Assembly: GCF_001540865.1 (NCBI RefSeq)
Contig: NC_033621.1
Coordinates: forward strand, 9,721,277 to 9,785,276
From: Ananas comosus
Lineage: Eukaryota > Streptophyta > Magnoliopsida > Poales > Bromeliaceae
Direction of reading: 5' to 3'
Length of the DNA: 64,000 nt
Under the pieces are notes generated by a model. It saw only the letters and a list, made by a program, of their open reading frames with translations. It was not told the origin of the DNA and searched no databases. Each line of letters starts with the position of its first letter. Positions within the stretch are counted from its first letter, which is position 1. The position numbers were made by a program, and so were the translations under genes. Shown in pieces: positions 13,261 through 23,928 of the stretch.

Positions 13261-13475
13261 CTGTGCATGGAAATAAATATTCCCAGTGAAATGCTATAAT
13301 TAATTGATTGATCAACAAAACAATGAGAGTAGTGAATCTCTCTCTCTCCCTCTCAAAAAAAGAGAAGAAGAAAAAGATAGTGGATTGTCATCTTCATATT
13401 GTTTTGTTTCGTAGTTAACATGATGAGTGGATATAGAGCAAAAGTAATTTGACGTGGTATTTTTTCTAGCTTCGA

Positions 13476-14119
13476 CACTACAACAGAATTAGGTTATAGG
13501 GACACATGTTTGGGACACTTTTGAGTAAGTGTCACATTTATGCTAAAACTTAAAAACGCATCTACTAATACCTAAATATAAAGCCCAACCCAACCAAAAA
13601 TAAAAGATTACTCTACTCAACCGATCATACACAGTCTATTTGGCCCAATTACAAATAAAAAAAAAAAGAAAAGAAAAATCAATTACCATTTTTTCTTTTC
13701 TGTAAGGACTGAGATTTTGATAGCGCAACTAAACTCTCTGTTGACGATGTTTATGTGTGTAATTTAATTACATAAGCATTCGTCAAGTTTCAGGAGAAAA
13801 TGAGCTAGAATGGAAAAGTTACACGATTATTAGTTTTCACTTAAGTGAATAGTAACTCCGGTTTTCCGGAGAAGCCACGGAGTAGAGTTGGCTTTCAGCG
13901 CNGAGATAGAGTTTCGGCAGTTGCTAAATGTTTAAATAAGTGTTGGTAAATTAGCAGCACTCTTTTAGGTTATAGCGACACTCTTTAACTGTCACTATAT
14001 ACCTAGCGACCCCACATATAGCAACACTTTTTAAAAGTGTCGGTAATTTTAGCTAGCAGCACTTTTTTGACATATATCTATATTTAAAAGTGTCGCTATA
14101 GATCGTTTTTGTTGTAGTG
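13476..14119 (+). mobile_element. CACTA non-autonomous element 1, carrying an LTR fragment
   Basis: Begins CACTACAACAGAATTAGG and ends TTTTTGTTGTAGTG, with target duplication CGA at 13473-13475 and 14120-14122. Inner motifs are alternating GTGTC...GTCGCTATA blocks. Compared with the sister element at 18.9 kb, its central part is replaced at 13,701-13,902 by the start of the 4.6-kb LTR and one N. It sits in the intron upstream of the CRK transmembrane exon. Confidence 0.8.
13701..13901 (+). mobile_element. Truncated LTR start, same family as the 4.6-kb solo LTR
   Basis: Starts TGTAAGGACTGAG and follows 4191-4390 closely, then stops at a single N (13,902), after which the CACTA element resumes. 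Most likely a full insertion collapsed in assembly rather than a real 200-bp insertion. Confidence 0.75.
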
Positions 14120-14393
14120 CGAAACTAACTTTTTTAAAGGATACATAATGATAATTTAGACAATATTGCAAACCAAAAAATCTAAAATTTTTACTGCAAT
14201 AAAAAGCAACTTCTAAGAAATTTCATGAAATTTTAGATCTTATAACTAAGAGAATTATACAATAGCATATTATTTAAACAATATTTTTTCAAAATTTCCT
14301 TGGAGAAACAAACGGTGCCTATTGCTGATTTAACCTTTCCTAATTGATATGAGGTTTGTTTTTTCTTTAGTAGTTTAGAGCAGATTTGATAAT

Positions 14394-14878
14394 TACTACA
14401 ACAGAATTAGATTATAGGGACACATTTTTGTAACACTTTTATATAAGTGTTCCATTTATGCCAAATTTTTTTTAAAAAAATCTACTAAGATCTAAATATA
14501 CAGTCTAATCCAATCAAAAACAAAAAATCCCTCTACTCAACCAACCACACCCAACTCACTCGGTCTAATTACAAATAAAAAAAAAATAATCACCATCTCC
14601 CCTTCTCCTCCTCCGCCGCCACAGCTGACGAGATAAGGTTCTGGCAGCTGGAGTTAAGCCGCAAGGATCTCGTAGGGACTGTAGAGGGCTACGATCACCA
14701 CGTATTCCTCTGCCACAGGTCGCTGGAGGAGTGGACGCCAAATATCAAGGTTGCCCTACCTATAGTAACCCGACATATAGCAACACTTTTAAAAAATGTC
14801 GGTAATATAGCCAGCAACACTCTTTTTGACCTGTAACGATATTTAAAAATATCGCTATACACCGTTTTTGTTGTAGTG
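14394..14878 (+). mobile_element. CACTA element 2 with captured gene fragment
   Basis: Termini tACTACAACAGAATTAG and TTTTTGTTGTAGTG; the first base of the left end has changed from C to T. Flanking 3-mers are AAT and TAT, so the target duplication is not exact. Same terminal and subterminal sequences as the elements at 13.5 and 18.9 kb. Its centre (14,600-14,750) is GC-rich and looks like a host exon. Confidence 0.75.
14620..14745 (+). pseudogene. Captured exon piece resembling sucrase/ferredoxin-like protein
   Basis: The plus strand of the CACTA interior reads DLVGTVEGYDHHVFLCHRS and LEEWTP, which resembles the conserved start of plant sucrase/ferredoxin-like (thioredoxin-like ferredoxin family) proteins, where a VFLCY.SPE.WP phrase is typical. 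Only about 40 codons are present, and the frame runs on into transposon sequence. The match is from memory, so the family assignment is tentative; that it is a gene-derived GC-rich fragment is clearer. Confidence 0.45.
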
Positions 14879-14929
14879 TATCTATTTGAAGTCATAATTT
14901 AGATAGGGATGTAAAATGGGCATCTCGAA

Positions 14930-15445
14930 ACACATAGCTCCGACTTGCCGTACACTGGCTCAATGAGGTCGATCAGCATGGAATGCACATAATGGGTGGG
15001 GGCCATGTTGAGCCATTGATCTAGCATATAGTGCTAAATGACAATACTTGTTTAAGCCCTTGCCCGTTGGACCGTCAGTGTTCAACAGAGTAAGTCACAT
15101 TCCTCCCCCCTTTAAATCTTGGCGTTCTTATCAGGCACAAGTATATATACTAGAATGGGCCACAACCGTCATTAGCCGAGGAGCTACGCTCTACTTGCTG
15201 TATAACCCTATCTTAGCTAAGATTCATCTTACACTTCTGGTTAGTAATTGGCTCCGATACCAACTATAACGCCCTACTTTCCAAAGAGTTCATCCATCCT
15301 TGAACCACTATAATCCTAATACGCTTAACTCTGTTAACCTCTTGGGCCTAACTGTTCAATATGCTATAGCCGAGTTAAGAGATTTTAGCCTTATTATATT
15401 TTATATGTAAGGCTATTCCAAATCCTAAGGATGCCACAGCATCAT
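14930..15445 (-). mobile_element. LTR-retrotransposon remnant (LTR end and primer-binding site)
   Basis: On the minus strand, LTR-like sequence ending near 15,270 is followed by TTGGTATCGGAGCCAA (15,252-15,267), one base from the usual initiator-Met tRNA primer site. Internal sequence, without recognisable pol, extends down to about 14,930. Probably a gypsy-type 5' end. Confidence 0.5.
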
Positions 15446-15449
15446 GACT

Positions 15450-16480
15450 AGGTTGGGCTTTTGCAATAAGTGGTGGAATTAGATCAAATAATGGGTCTCC
15501 AACGCCAAAGTGGCTATCTTAGTCAACACGTTCACATAGATCAAAACCAAGAGAGAATTGAGATAAGGGGATCCTCTCTCTCCTTTCTGTTCATTTTGGT
15601 GGCAGAGGGCCTAGCGAGACTGACCGACTTGGCCATGAGAAACAACTTGCTACGAGGGTTAGGCCCAAAGGAAGATTGTCGAATAACCCTCATCTAATAC
15701 GCAGACTATATTATCTTCTTTTGCAAATCTAAGAAGAGATTCATGAGAACCCTTAGGTTCTTATGGGACATTTTCGAGTGTGGGCTTCTGGTCTAAAAAT
15801 TAATAAGGGCAAAATAGAGTTGTTCTAGATGGGTTAAAAGCCACCAAGAGATGCGGGACTAGCTAACATCCTCCAATGTAACGTTGCGGTCCTCCCTACC
15901 CACTACCTCAGGTTGCTACTCTCAAACAAATTTCATAGGAAAGAAGTGGACTAAGGTTATCAATAGAATCGTGAAAAATGATAGAAGGATAGCAATCCAA
16001 GCTCCTCTCCGAAGGAGGCAAACTTACTCTTATAAATGTCGTCCTCTAAGCGCCAAAATAGGCTCTTAATCACTTTGAAGCTCTACAGAGATCCTTCTTT
16101 TGGAAAGGATGCTCCAACACCAGCCATGTGAACTAAGCTTATGCAAGAGCAAAAAAAAAAAAAGGCCTCAAGATCAAGGAGATGAAATCTATGAATATGA
16201 TGCTCTTAACGAAGTGATGGTAGAGATTATTCACTGAGCCAGACATGCAATAAAACATCCTTATTCGTTGCAAGAATATCTTCAGGTGTGGCTTAGTACA
16301 TAAACTAGGAGATGGTAATAACATCTAGTTCTGGTCAGACATTTGGTAGGGGACGCTCCCATCCAAATTAACTTGGCTCCCTGGCATATTTGACAAGGTT
16401 CAGTACAAGATACCCGAATCTCTAGTTGCTAGGGAAGACGGGGTTGCTGGTGGCGTTTTATTTGCTAAGACATCCCACTT
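15450..16480 (+). mobile_element. Second LINE fragment, heavily decayed
   Basis: Follows the LINE at 1-2278 in order: a block like ILVAEGLARLTDLAMRNNLL, a decayed YADD (reads YADY at about 15,702), SFFWKG-like and KSKKKKGLKIKEMKSMNM blocks, and DGNNI.FWSDIW at the right. It has several frameshifts and many stops, hence older. Its right end abuts the CRK first-exon fragment near 16,480, so this insertion or an associated deletion removed most of that exon. Confidence 0.8.
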
Positions 16481-16484
16481 GATA

Positions 16485-16675
16485 ACCTGCTCGGAGTTGC
16501 CGGAGAGGAGCCGGCGGAGGTTTGATTCGTAGGTGCTGTTGGCGGTGAAGTTGCCGGTGCTCCCGCTGATTTGATTGAGTGGGAAATTGGCGCTGCCGGG
16601 CCGGAAGAGGGGAAGGCAGAATAGTGAGATGAGAAGTAGAGAGGGGAAGACGGCGGAGTTGGGAGGGGTATGCAT
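16485..16675 (-). pseudogene. CRK first-exon fragment: signal peptide and start of DUF26
   Basis: Minus strand from ATG at 16,675: a hydrophobic leader (PSLLLISLFCLPLF) then NFTANSTYESNLRRLLS, the typical opening of the first DUF26 (Gnk2-homologous) domain of cysteine-rich receptor-like kinases. Homology stops after about 60 residues; beyond that the frame reads into LINE sequence. The two DUF26 domains with their cysteines are otherwise absent. Same strand as, and about 3.2 kb upstream of, the kinase exons ending at 13,260, so probably the 5' remainder of that gene. A paralogous fragment lies at 28.7 kb. Confidence 0.75.
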
Positions 16676-16884
16676 TGGATCGCTTGCAGGCCGGTTTGAT
16701 TGCTACGCCCGTGAGGTTTTCATGAAAGTTTGGCCTGAAGCATAGAGATTTTACTTGCGTACGTAATGGTGGGTGTTATGGTACAACACAATCCGGCTTA
16801 ATTATAGTTTCGGTCTGCAATTTGTAATGCGTGTGGTGCATGGAGAAAATTTTTCAAAATTCTCTATTTTATTATTATTATTAT

Positions 16885-17110
16885 TTTTAAATAACATATT
16901 AACTTATTTTATTTTTTCGGAAAAACTTCAAAAAAAACTCCTGTAGTTTCGTACTTTTTCACTTTAGTACTCTGTGCCTTAAAGTGTATCAAGTTAGTAC
17001 CCTTTGGTTTCGCACTTTCTAACTTTAGTATCATGTGGTTTAAAATGTATCAAGTTAGTATCCTGTGGTTTCGTACTTTCTCACTTTAGTACTCTGTGGT
17101 TTAATATTTC
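16885..17110 (+). repeat. Tandem repeat, about 60-bp unit (TTTCGTACTTTCTCACTTTAGTA)
   Basis: Three or four diverged units of 'tgtggtttcgtactttct', 'cactttagtactctgtggtt' and 'gtatcaagttagta'. Related single units appear at 55,593-55,624 and 57,362-57,390 (plus) and 57,590-57,650 (inverted), so it is a dispersed family whose subterminal repeats are themselves tandem. Confidence 0.6.
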
Positions 17111-17164
17111 GTTAAATTATATACAAAAAACTTCAGATACCCTACATAGATTTATCGAATATTN

Positions 17165-17450
17165 CTAATAATATAATAATAATATTAATAACAGAAGGAA
17201 AAACGTTAAAATGTTTCTTGTGGTTTTTTATTTTTTATTTGAATATTCTATAGTTTAAAATGAAACCACAGAGTACTAATTTGATACACTTTAAATCACA
17301 GGATATTAAAGTGAGAAAATGCGAAATTATAGGGTACTAACTTGATACATTTTAAACTATAGAATATTCAAATAAAAAATAAAAAACCACAAGAAACATT
17401 TTAACGTTTTTCCTTCTGTTATTAATATTATTATTATATTATTAGCGTCC
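17165..17450. repeat. Perfect inverted repeat, arms about 97 bp
   Basis: The arm at about 17,165-17,262 recurs as its exact reverse complement at about 17,349-17,446, with a roughly 85-bp spacer of the tandem-repeat family. A single N stands immediately left of the first arm. Either a young fold-back element or an assembly artefact. Confidence 0.7.
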
Positions 17451-17609
17451 TTTTAGAACGAACCTCCGCGAACGTTCGCGAACGTACGCGAACGTTGCGC
17501 ACGTTCCCGTTCCGTGCGGTGAAGACCTCGCGCGTTCATATGGACGTTTCACTGATACGGGCTAATTAAGGGAAGTAGTTAGGGAATGTGAAAGTTGGAA
17601 TTCCCAAAA

Positions 17610-17700
17610 TTCCACTTTATATATATTTGTATCTTGTGTTTACTGTTGCAAGTGACATTTTATATATATTTGTATCTTGTGTTTACTGTTGCGAGTGACA
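17610..17700 (+). repeat. 44-bp direct tandem repeat, two units
   Basis: TATATATATTTGTATCTTG followed by 'tgtttactgttgc' and A or G then 'agtgac' occurs twice back to back, with one or two differences. The flanking 17,700-18,930 is AT-rich; I recognise no gene in it. Confidence 0.8.
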
Positions 17701-18931
17701 CATAATCTACATGCATGAAGGAAAGTGATAAGAAAATTTTGTTTTGAGATATTTTTATAATTTTATTCTTTTTCCACTTGTTTAATATTTTTATTACTGG
17801 GTGTTGAAAAAGTCTCCGTCAACTTTTTTCACGTTCGTGCTCGTAGAAGAAGGAATTCCGATTGTACCTTGGGAAGGTGTTTTCGGTTAATCCCGCACGA
17901 AAGACGGAAATAAACCTTAGAGCAGTGTCTCGCACGCTTCCCGATCAAATAGTTTGATTCTTCTTCTTCCACAATTTTGAATTTTAGCACTTCACTGTAA
18001 ATTGATTTATTTTTTTTTATCACAAAACTAATTAAATTTGAATCACAATCGAATTTTTAGTGCGGTATTTCCCCAACAATGTCTCGGCTCTCAAGGTTAA
18101 CCGATCAAATCTTACAGATCATTCCTATTTTGAGTTTGATCGCAAGTGGGAAAAGTACCTTCTTTGTGATTGATATCAGGTGTCTCTTAATCTTAATATC
18201 CACTGCTTAATGTATTTGAACGCAAATACTACAGATAGAACTACACGAAAAAAGCTCAACCGCAGTAATTAAAACTATCCCTAAATTGATCGCAATTTAA
18301 ATTGTAGTAGTTCAGAGAGCAATTTAAAACATTCTTCCTATTTAACTTTTAAACAAAAATACTTTTTTATGTATATATCAAAAGTAATCTCATCATCCAT
18401 ATATAAAGTAATAAAAATTTGTATATGCACTTCTCCAGTGCATACAATGAAATAAATTATTTATATTTGCATCGCTTTCTAGCACGTCTAACCAAATAAG
18501 ATATATATAGTCGTAACTGTTGTATTTCGAACTGTATATATTTATTTATAATTACATTCTGTAAAACGACCCCTTATATGCAATAAGGAGAACATTGATT
18601 GAAAATTACTATTGTTATATAAATTTATTATGGGCAATTGTTTATATATTCCTTCTTACCGTTTCAATTTTTTAAATTTACCCCTCCTTAAAATACCCTC
18701 TAAAATTCTAATCTTTCCCACAATCCTCAAGTATAGGGGTACATTTAAAGAAGATTTTTTTTTCAGGGCAAATTTGAAAAAAAAAGAGAAAAATCTTCAA
18801 AACCAGAAATGTATTAAATTGTTTCAAGTTTTAAAAAAGAGTATATTAAATATTATCCCAATTTATTATGACAAAAAAGACTTTCGCATTAGTGGCATGA
18901 TCCGGATTATATACTCACCTGATTATCCAAT

Positions 18932-19446
18932 CACTACAACAGAATTAGGTTATAGGGACATATGTTTGGGACACTTTTGAGTAAGTGTCTCATTTATGCT
19001 AAAATTTAAAAAAACATCTACTAATGCCTAAATATAAAGCCCAATCCAACCAAAAATAAAAGATTACTCTACTCAACCCACCACACCCAGTCCATTTGGC
19101 CCGATTACGAACAGAAAAGAAAAAAAAAAAGAAAAATTGATTACCATCTTTTCTTTTCTCTTCACTCAATCCACTGAAATTCCAGACGAAGAGCTTTTCA
19201 TGTCGTCCTCCTCCGCCACCGCAGCCAATGAGATAGAATTTCGACGGTTGCTAAATGCTTAAATAAGTTTTGGTAAATTAGCAGCACTCTTTTAAGTTAT
19301 AGCGACACTCTTTAACTGTCACTATATACCTAGCGACCCCACATTTAGCAACATTTTTTAAAAGTGTCGGTAATTTTAGCTAACGGCATTTTTTTGACAT
19401 GTACCTATATTTAAAAGTGTCGCTATAGACCGTTTTTGTTGTAGTG
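18932..19446 (+). mobile_element. CACTA non-autonomous element 3, intact, AAT target duplication
   Basis: Starts CACTACAACAGAATTAGG, ends CGTTTTTGTTGTAGTG, flanked by AAT at 18,929-18,931 and 19,447-19,449. Its centre (19,195-19,245) holds a short GC-rich piece encoding, in one frame, MSSSSATAANEIEFRRLLNA, the same captured material of which element 2 has a longer stretch. The cleanest of the three copies. Confidence 0.85.
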
Positions 19447-20329
19447 AATGAGTCATAGAAAATGCTGAGGTATACGGGATTACATAATATCAATCTTTGA
19501 CAACAAGCTTGATTGTTTGTACAAAAGTCGGTGGCGGTCGTAAGTATTACGCAGGACATGCATGAGAGGTTTATTTGGGTTGGCGAAGCTTCCCTCCCAA
19601 CCCATTATTTCTTACATAGATGTATTAATTTGACAGTTGGGTCATATCAGAAGTCGTGTCCTCTTTTCTCTCCCTCCTCTACTTTAATAATATTACATGC
19701 ATCCGGCCTATTAAAATTTCACATAAGCACGCCAAGCCTCTTTTTATTATTAATATTTTAAAATCTATATGAAATATAATTTGACAGTTACATCACATCA
19801 TAAAAATCTTTAATACTAATTATCAGATATTTTATCAATAATTTAATATACTTTTATGGTGTATGAAATATTATTATACATTAGGTGCAGTGAAGATTTC
19901 TCCTCCTCTTTTTCTTGGAATTATGAATGCACTCTATTAAACATTCTTTATATCGGATGTATATAAGAACAGACATCACATACTTAAAACATTTAATAGA
20001 AATTTTAAAATTTAATTCAATAAATATAATTAAATTATTAGACTTTGTAATTTAGATATATTTAATTAAATTTCGATATTAGAAATTAGTCTTTTAATAT
20101 AGTTGTGTATGGTGTGTTAATATACACCAGGTGCATATAATAATTTTTTCTTTCTCCAATCAATGTTAACTAGATAAGGATAACATCATATATTTGTAGT
20201 TTAGAATAAGCCCTCCAATTTTAACTTTTTAATTAAAACGACATCATTTGACTAGTGATCAAAAGATCTCAAAATTGACCATTTTAACGACCAATGTGGC
20301 GTGTTTGTGAGTTTAACGGTGTAAAACAA

Positions 20330-20615
20330 TCCAAATCCAATAAAAATTTTATAGAAAATTATTTTCACTATTTAGAGTAAGATCAGTATATCTGATCTTG
20401 AATTTAAATCTTTTATCATCATTTTTTATGAGATATTTATTTTCAGCCGTTCAATTTTAGACTATTTGTTTGATAGGTAAAATTATGAAATTTAGTTTCC
20501 AAATACTTTTAATAGTGTAGATCAAGTCTAACGGAGCCGATCGTCGATTTGGAAGCCGCATCATCGAAAACAACTTGGTAGCACGGGAGGCCTTGTGCTA
20601 CCGATAGTGTAGTAG
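20330..20615. repeat. Half of a fold-back element related to the 50.8-kb cluster
   Basis: The phrases TCTAACGGAGCCGATCGTCG and 'ggaagccgcatcatcgaaaac' correspond to the right arm at 51,285-51,340, and the end carries a short palindrome GTAGCAC..GTGCTAC. It is followed at once by a GA microsatellite, as in the other family members. The stretch 19,450-20,330 is AT-rich without recognised features. Confidence 0.55.
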
Positions 20616-20618
20616 CCG

Positions 20619-20620
<2 letters not shown>

Positions 20621-20654
<34 letters not shown>
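20621..20654. repeat. (GA)n microsatellite
   Basis: About 17 uninterrupted GA units between the fold-back half and a hAT left end. Confidence 0.9.
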
Positions 20655-20655
<1 letters not shown>

Positions 20656-20657
<2 letters not shown>

Positions 20658-20734
20658 GGATGTCCACGGGTCGGATTCAGGGCGAATTTTCAAAAACTCG
20701 AACCCAAATCCGACGGATTTTAAAAATACATATC
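20656..20734. mobile_element. hAT MITE left end, cut at a single N
   Basis: Starts TAGGGATGTCCACGGGTCGG, matching the terminus of the complete hAT MITE at 40,649-41,133, and breaks at the single N (20,735). Confidence 0.6.
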
Positions 20735-21188
20735 NTATATGAGATAACATATATAAATTGAAAGATAAGGAATATTTTTCCACTTGAATTTTAGATAATT
20801 TCATTTTTGTCAAAAAAAATTTGTGTATACCTAAATTATGGGTAACATACTAATAATATATAGCTAAGATGTGCATGCATCAAGATATTCATTTGAAGTT
20901 TCAGATTATTTATATCAAAATTAGCATGAATAATTCTTTAAAAAATTGTGTGGGCCCACAATCCTCCAAAATAATTAAGGAGACGCCTTCTTTAGGATTA
21001 CCAATTCACATATGTTTTGGGAACTAAAGTGAAAAATATACAAAATTTAAGGATCAAAATTGATATGAAAAAAAGGTAAATAGGCGATAACGTAATAATT
21101 TCGATAATTTTAAAATATTTTTTAACGGTTATTATTTTATCACGATGAAATTAAGAGGTTTGAAACTTAATTGCAAAAAAAAAAAAAA

Positions 21189-21221
<33 letters not shown>

Positions 21222-21523
21222 AAAATAAAAAATGGTGAAAATTTTGTGGGCACTATTAATTAATACTAAAAATTTCAAAAATTGCTGGCCCCACACCTCA
21301 TAATAAGGGGATGTCTTCTTGTTTCTAAATGAGATAAAATTTAATTTTGCTATCTGTAGTAAAAATTTAAAAAAAAAATATTGTTGTAGGTAAAAATAAA
21401 AAAAGTGTTGAAGAAGAAAAAAAAAGAGAGAAGAGAGAAAGATAGAGAGAGAGAGAGATAGTGTGTGTTGAGAGTATGAGAGAGGCAAAAAAAAAAAGAA
21501 AAAAAAAAAAAAACGTGGGACCG

Positions 21524-21559
21524 ACCGAAGCTCCCCGCCAAACGCGGGGAGGCTTCGGT
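21524..21559. other. Strong GC-rich hairpin between A-rich tracts
   Basis: CCGAAGCTCCCCGC pairs with GCGGGGAGGCTTCGG around a CAAAC loop. It lies between two poly-A tracts with GA runs (21,174-21,220 and 21,370-21,515) and a probable Helitron end 20 bp to its right. Function unknown. Confidence 0.7.
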
Positions 21560-21578
21560 GGGTTTCCAATTCATTATA

Positions 21579-21950
21579 CTAGTTTAGGACCCGCGCTTTG
21601 CGGCTGATTGATAGTATTTCAGTCAACCAATATATATAATTATTAAAATTTTAAAATTAAAAAATAAAAAATAAAAAAATTCATATAGCCAAATCTTTTT
21701 TGACTAATATTTTTTAACTTTTAGTATTTATAGAGTTAAAATATTCTAATAACTTTATTTAAAAATTCAATCAAACTTAGTAGTTTTAATAGCTATTCTA
21801 TAAATCTTCTGGCTAGTACTCGAATTCATGGATTAGTGTTTAAATCTGAATTTGGAGTTAAGCTAGTAGTTTAATTTTATATGTTGGACTTGTAATTGAC
21901 TTAGGAGAAAACATATAGATCCTACACTGTCACTTTCTGAAAAATTACCA
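21579..21950 (-). mobile_element. Probable Helitron 3' terminus (right extent unknown)
   Basis: Read on the minus strand, the sequence ends with a short GC hairpin (GCCGCAAAGCGCGGGTCC), then 'taaa' and CTAG followed by T. This is the hairpin, CTRR and A/T-insertion pattern of plant Helitron 3' ends. No Rep/helicase coding or 5' TC end was found, so the extent is a guess. Confidence 0.4.
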
Positions 21951-21952
21951 GA

Positions 21953-22095
21953 GATAGCTTCTGAAGCTGTTGCGCTTTATATCTACGCTGTTAGTGCGCA
22001 TTTGATACTCAAATAGCTTCTGAAGCTGTTGCGCTTTGTATCCACGTTGTTAGTGCGCATTTGATATTCGGATAGCTTTAGGCGTTGTGGTTCTT
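21953..22095 (+). repeat. 59-bp tandem repeat, two to three units
   Basis: GATAGCTTCTGAAGCTGTTG followed by 'cgcttt' and a tail like 'gttagtgcgcatttgat' starts at 21,953, 22,012 and, weakly, 22,071. It opens a non-coding region up to 23,160 that resembles an LTR. Confidence 0.7.
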
Positions 22096-22099
22096 TTGT

Positions 22100-22981
22100 A
22101 TTGCCGTTGTTTGTATGCGGTGGATACCCATATTAGTATAGGATGAATTTACGCTTATGCTGAGATGCCGAGCTTATTTTACAGTAGTGTGTAGACTGTT
22201 TCGGTCTGTCGGGTGCCGTCACGGTTGACGGTGGACTCAGATTGCTGTTTTTGCATCAAATTGTGCTAAGGGCACGTGAGCCTTAGTGGTTAGGCCAGCT
22301 TCACCCATTGGTGTTGACTATAGCTTGTAAAAGTCTGATTGAGCTCGACAGAGACACGCTTGCATACTCGGTTGGGCAGCGCTCACGAGTGCCACTCCGG
22401 AGTCAGGCTTTGTGCGTTTGCGTTGAGGTCGTAGTGTCCGGTTTGGACTTGCTCTCCACCAACTACCCAGCGTGGTGGTGATTGGTGTAGCTTCGACGGT
22501 CGGACGGGCGTGTTCACAGTCCCTAATGAGATTGGGTCAGAGATTGCATCTTGCATATACCTACAGATAGCTAGTGTTGGTTAGTGATAGTATAGGGGCA
22601 TGTAACTGTAGATTTTTCCAGCTTCCTTTACTATCCTTGAGCATACTTTCTGTAGACTTAGTGGGTAAGCCGTTGAGGTCGGTAGCGGTACCCACTAAGG
22701 ACTACCTCTTTTTGCAGTAGTTCTCACACCCAATTATTGACCTCTTTTTGTAGAGCCTTCTTCTACGGCTGCTGCTACTGCTGATACTCATCGTGGAAAG
22801 GGTGTTGCGAGCTAGATCCCTTCCAAACGAGTTGCAGAGCTAGAGGCGTACCTTCCACAGATAGTTTTGGGATTTTTATGTACATATGGTTGTTGTCTGT
22901 GTACTCGCTAGAGCGAGTGTTGTAGTAGATATTTTTGTGTGTACTTAAACCCCTCGAGATTATATATATATATATATATAC

Positions 22982-23017
<36 letters not shown>

Positions 23018-23160
23018 TTTCAGTTTAGCAGCTCTATACTACTAGTTGTAGTTTTGTATGATTACGGTACAGGTATACCTATCGCTTCGTATACAGGGGA
23101 AATTTCTTTGTATACGGCAAATTTGTCGGCGTGTCCGAAAAAACGAGTAATCCTGAGCAT
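22100..23160 (+). mobile_element. LTR-like region, gypsy type, incomplete
   Basis: Non-coding and of intermediate GC content. The stretch 22,620-22,740 contains 'gtagacttagtgggtaagcc' and 'gtagttctcaca', phrases found in opposite orientation at about 24,350-24,440. The block ends GAGCATGACA near 23,162, an LTR-like CA end. No primer site or pol was found. A TA microsatellite interrupts it. Confidence 0.4.
22957..23014. repeat. (TA)n microsatellite
   Basis: Two TA runs separated by 'ctataaa'. Confidence 0.9.
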
Positions 23161-23396
23161 GACAGATATTTAATGAAAGACCAAACTTATCTTCAGCATT
23201 TAGGTCTAGAAGGCCTAGAGAACAATTATAATTCTATTCTATCCATTTATTCAGTAACATTACAAAATATGATCTAGAATATAACCTTTTATTTCAACAA
23301 AAAAGAGGTCATATCTGAACGGTGAAACAACCAAAATATAGAAAAATCATCTAAATAGTACAAAATTAAAAGAAAATAAGAGCACACAACTAATAC

Positions 23397-23928
23397 TGTA
23401 ACGACCTAGCCCACTAGCAATAATAACTCGTTGGGCCCAAACACCGGCCCAAAATGCTTAAGCCCAGTTATTATTACTAGTGTCTATGTCTCTTATATAC
23501 CCAATCATATCCCCATTCCTATCCGATGTGGGATTATTGGGGTGTGACAGACTCCCCCCGTTAAGGCCCTGACGTTCTCGTCAGTCCAATCACACACACA
23601 CAGCCCAAGATCACCAAGCGATGTGAGACTCGTCTCGTTAGCCTTGTCATCCAGACCCTGGCGCCGGTCACCTTGTCATTCAGACTACGGCATAACCTAT
23701 CACCTTATCTTTCAGACCCTGGCTCAGCCAAGACTCGTCACACATTTTCGGCTGGTGATTGGCTCTGATACCAAATGTAACGACCCAGCCCACTAACAAT
23801 AATAACTCGTTGGGCCCAGACACCAGCCCAAAATGCTTAAGCCCAGTTATTATTACTAGTGTCTAAGTCTCTTATATACGCAATCACATCCCCATTCCTA
23901 TCCGATATGGGATTATTGGGGTGTGACA
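23397..23928 (-). mobile_element. TRIM retrotransposon, 532 bp, two 153-bp LTRs
   Basis: A terminal-repeat retrotransposon in miniature. The LTRs at 23,397-23,549 and 23,776-23,928 are nearly identical (about ten differences). On the minus strand each starts TGTCACACCCCAATAATCCC and ends GGGTCGTTACA. After the first comes the Met-tRNA primer site (TGGTATCAGAGCC, 23,761-23,773), and before the second a polypurine tract GGGGGGAGTC (23,550-23,559). A TATATAAGAGAC promoter box lies inside the LTR. Flanks are AATAC (23,392-23,396) and AATGC (23,929-23,933), a duplication with one mismatch. No protein is encoded, so it would depend on enzymes of other elements. Confidence 0.9.

Noticed and set aside
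21132..21574. Phenylalanine-rich minus-strand frames
   Set aside because: Generated by poly-A and GA tracts.
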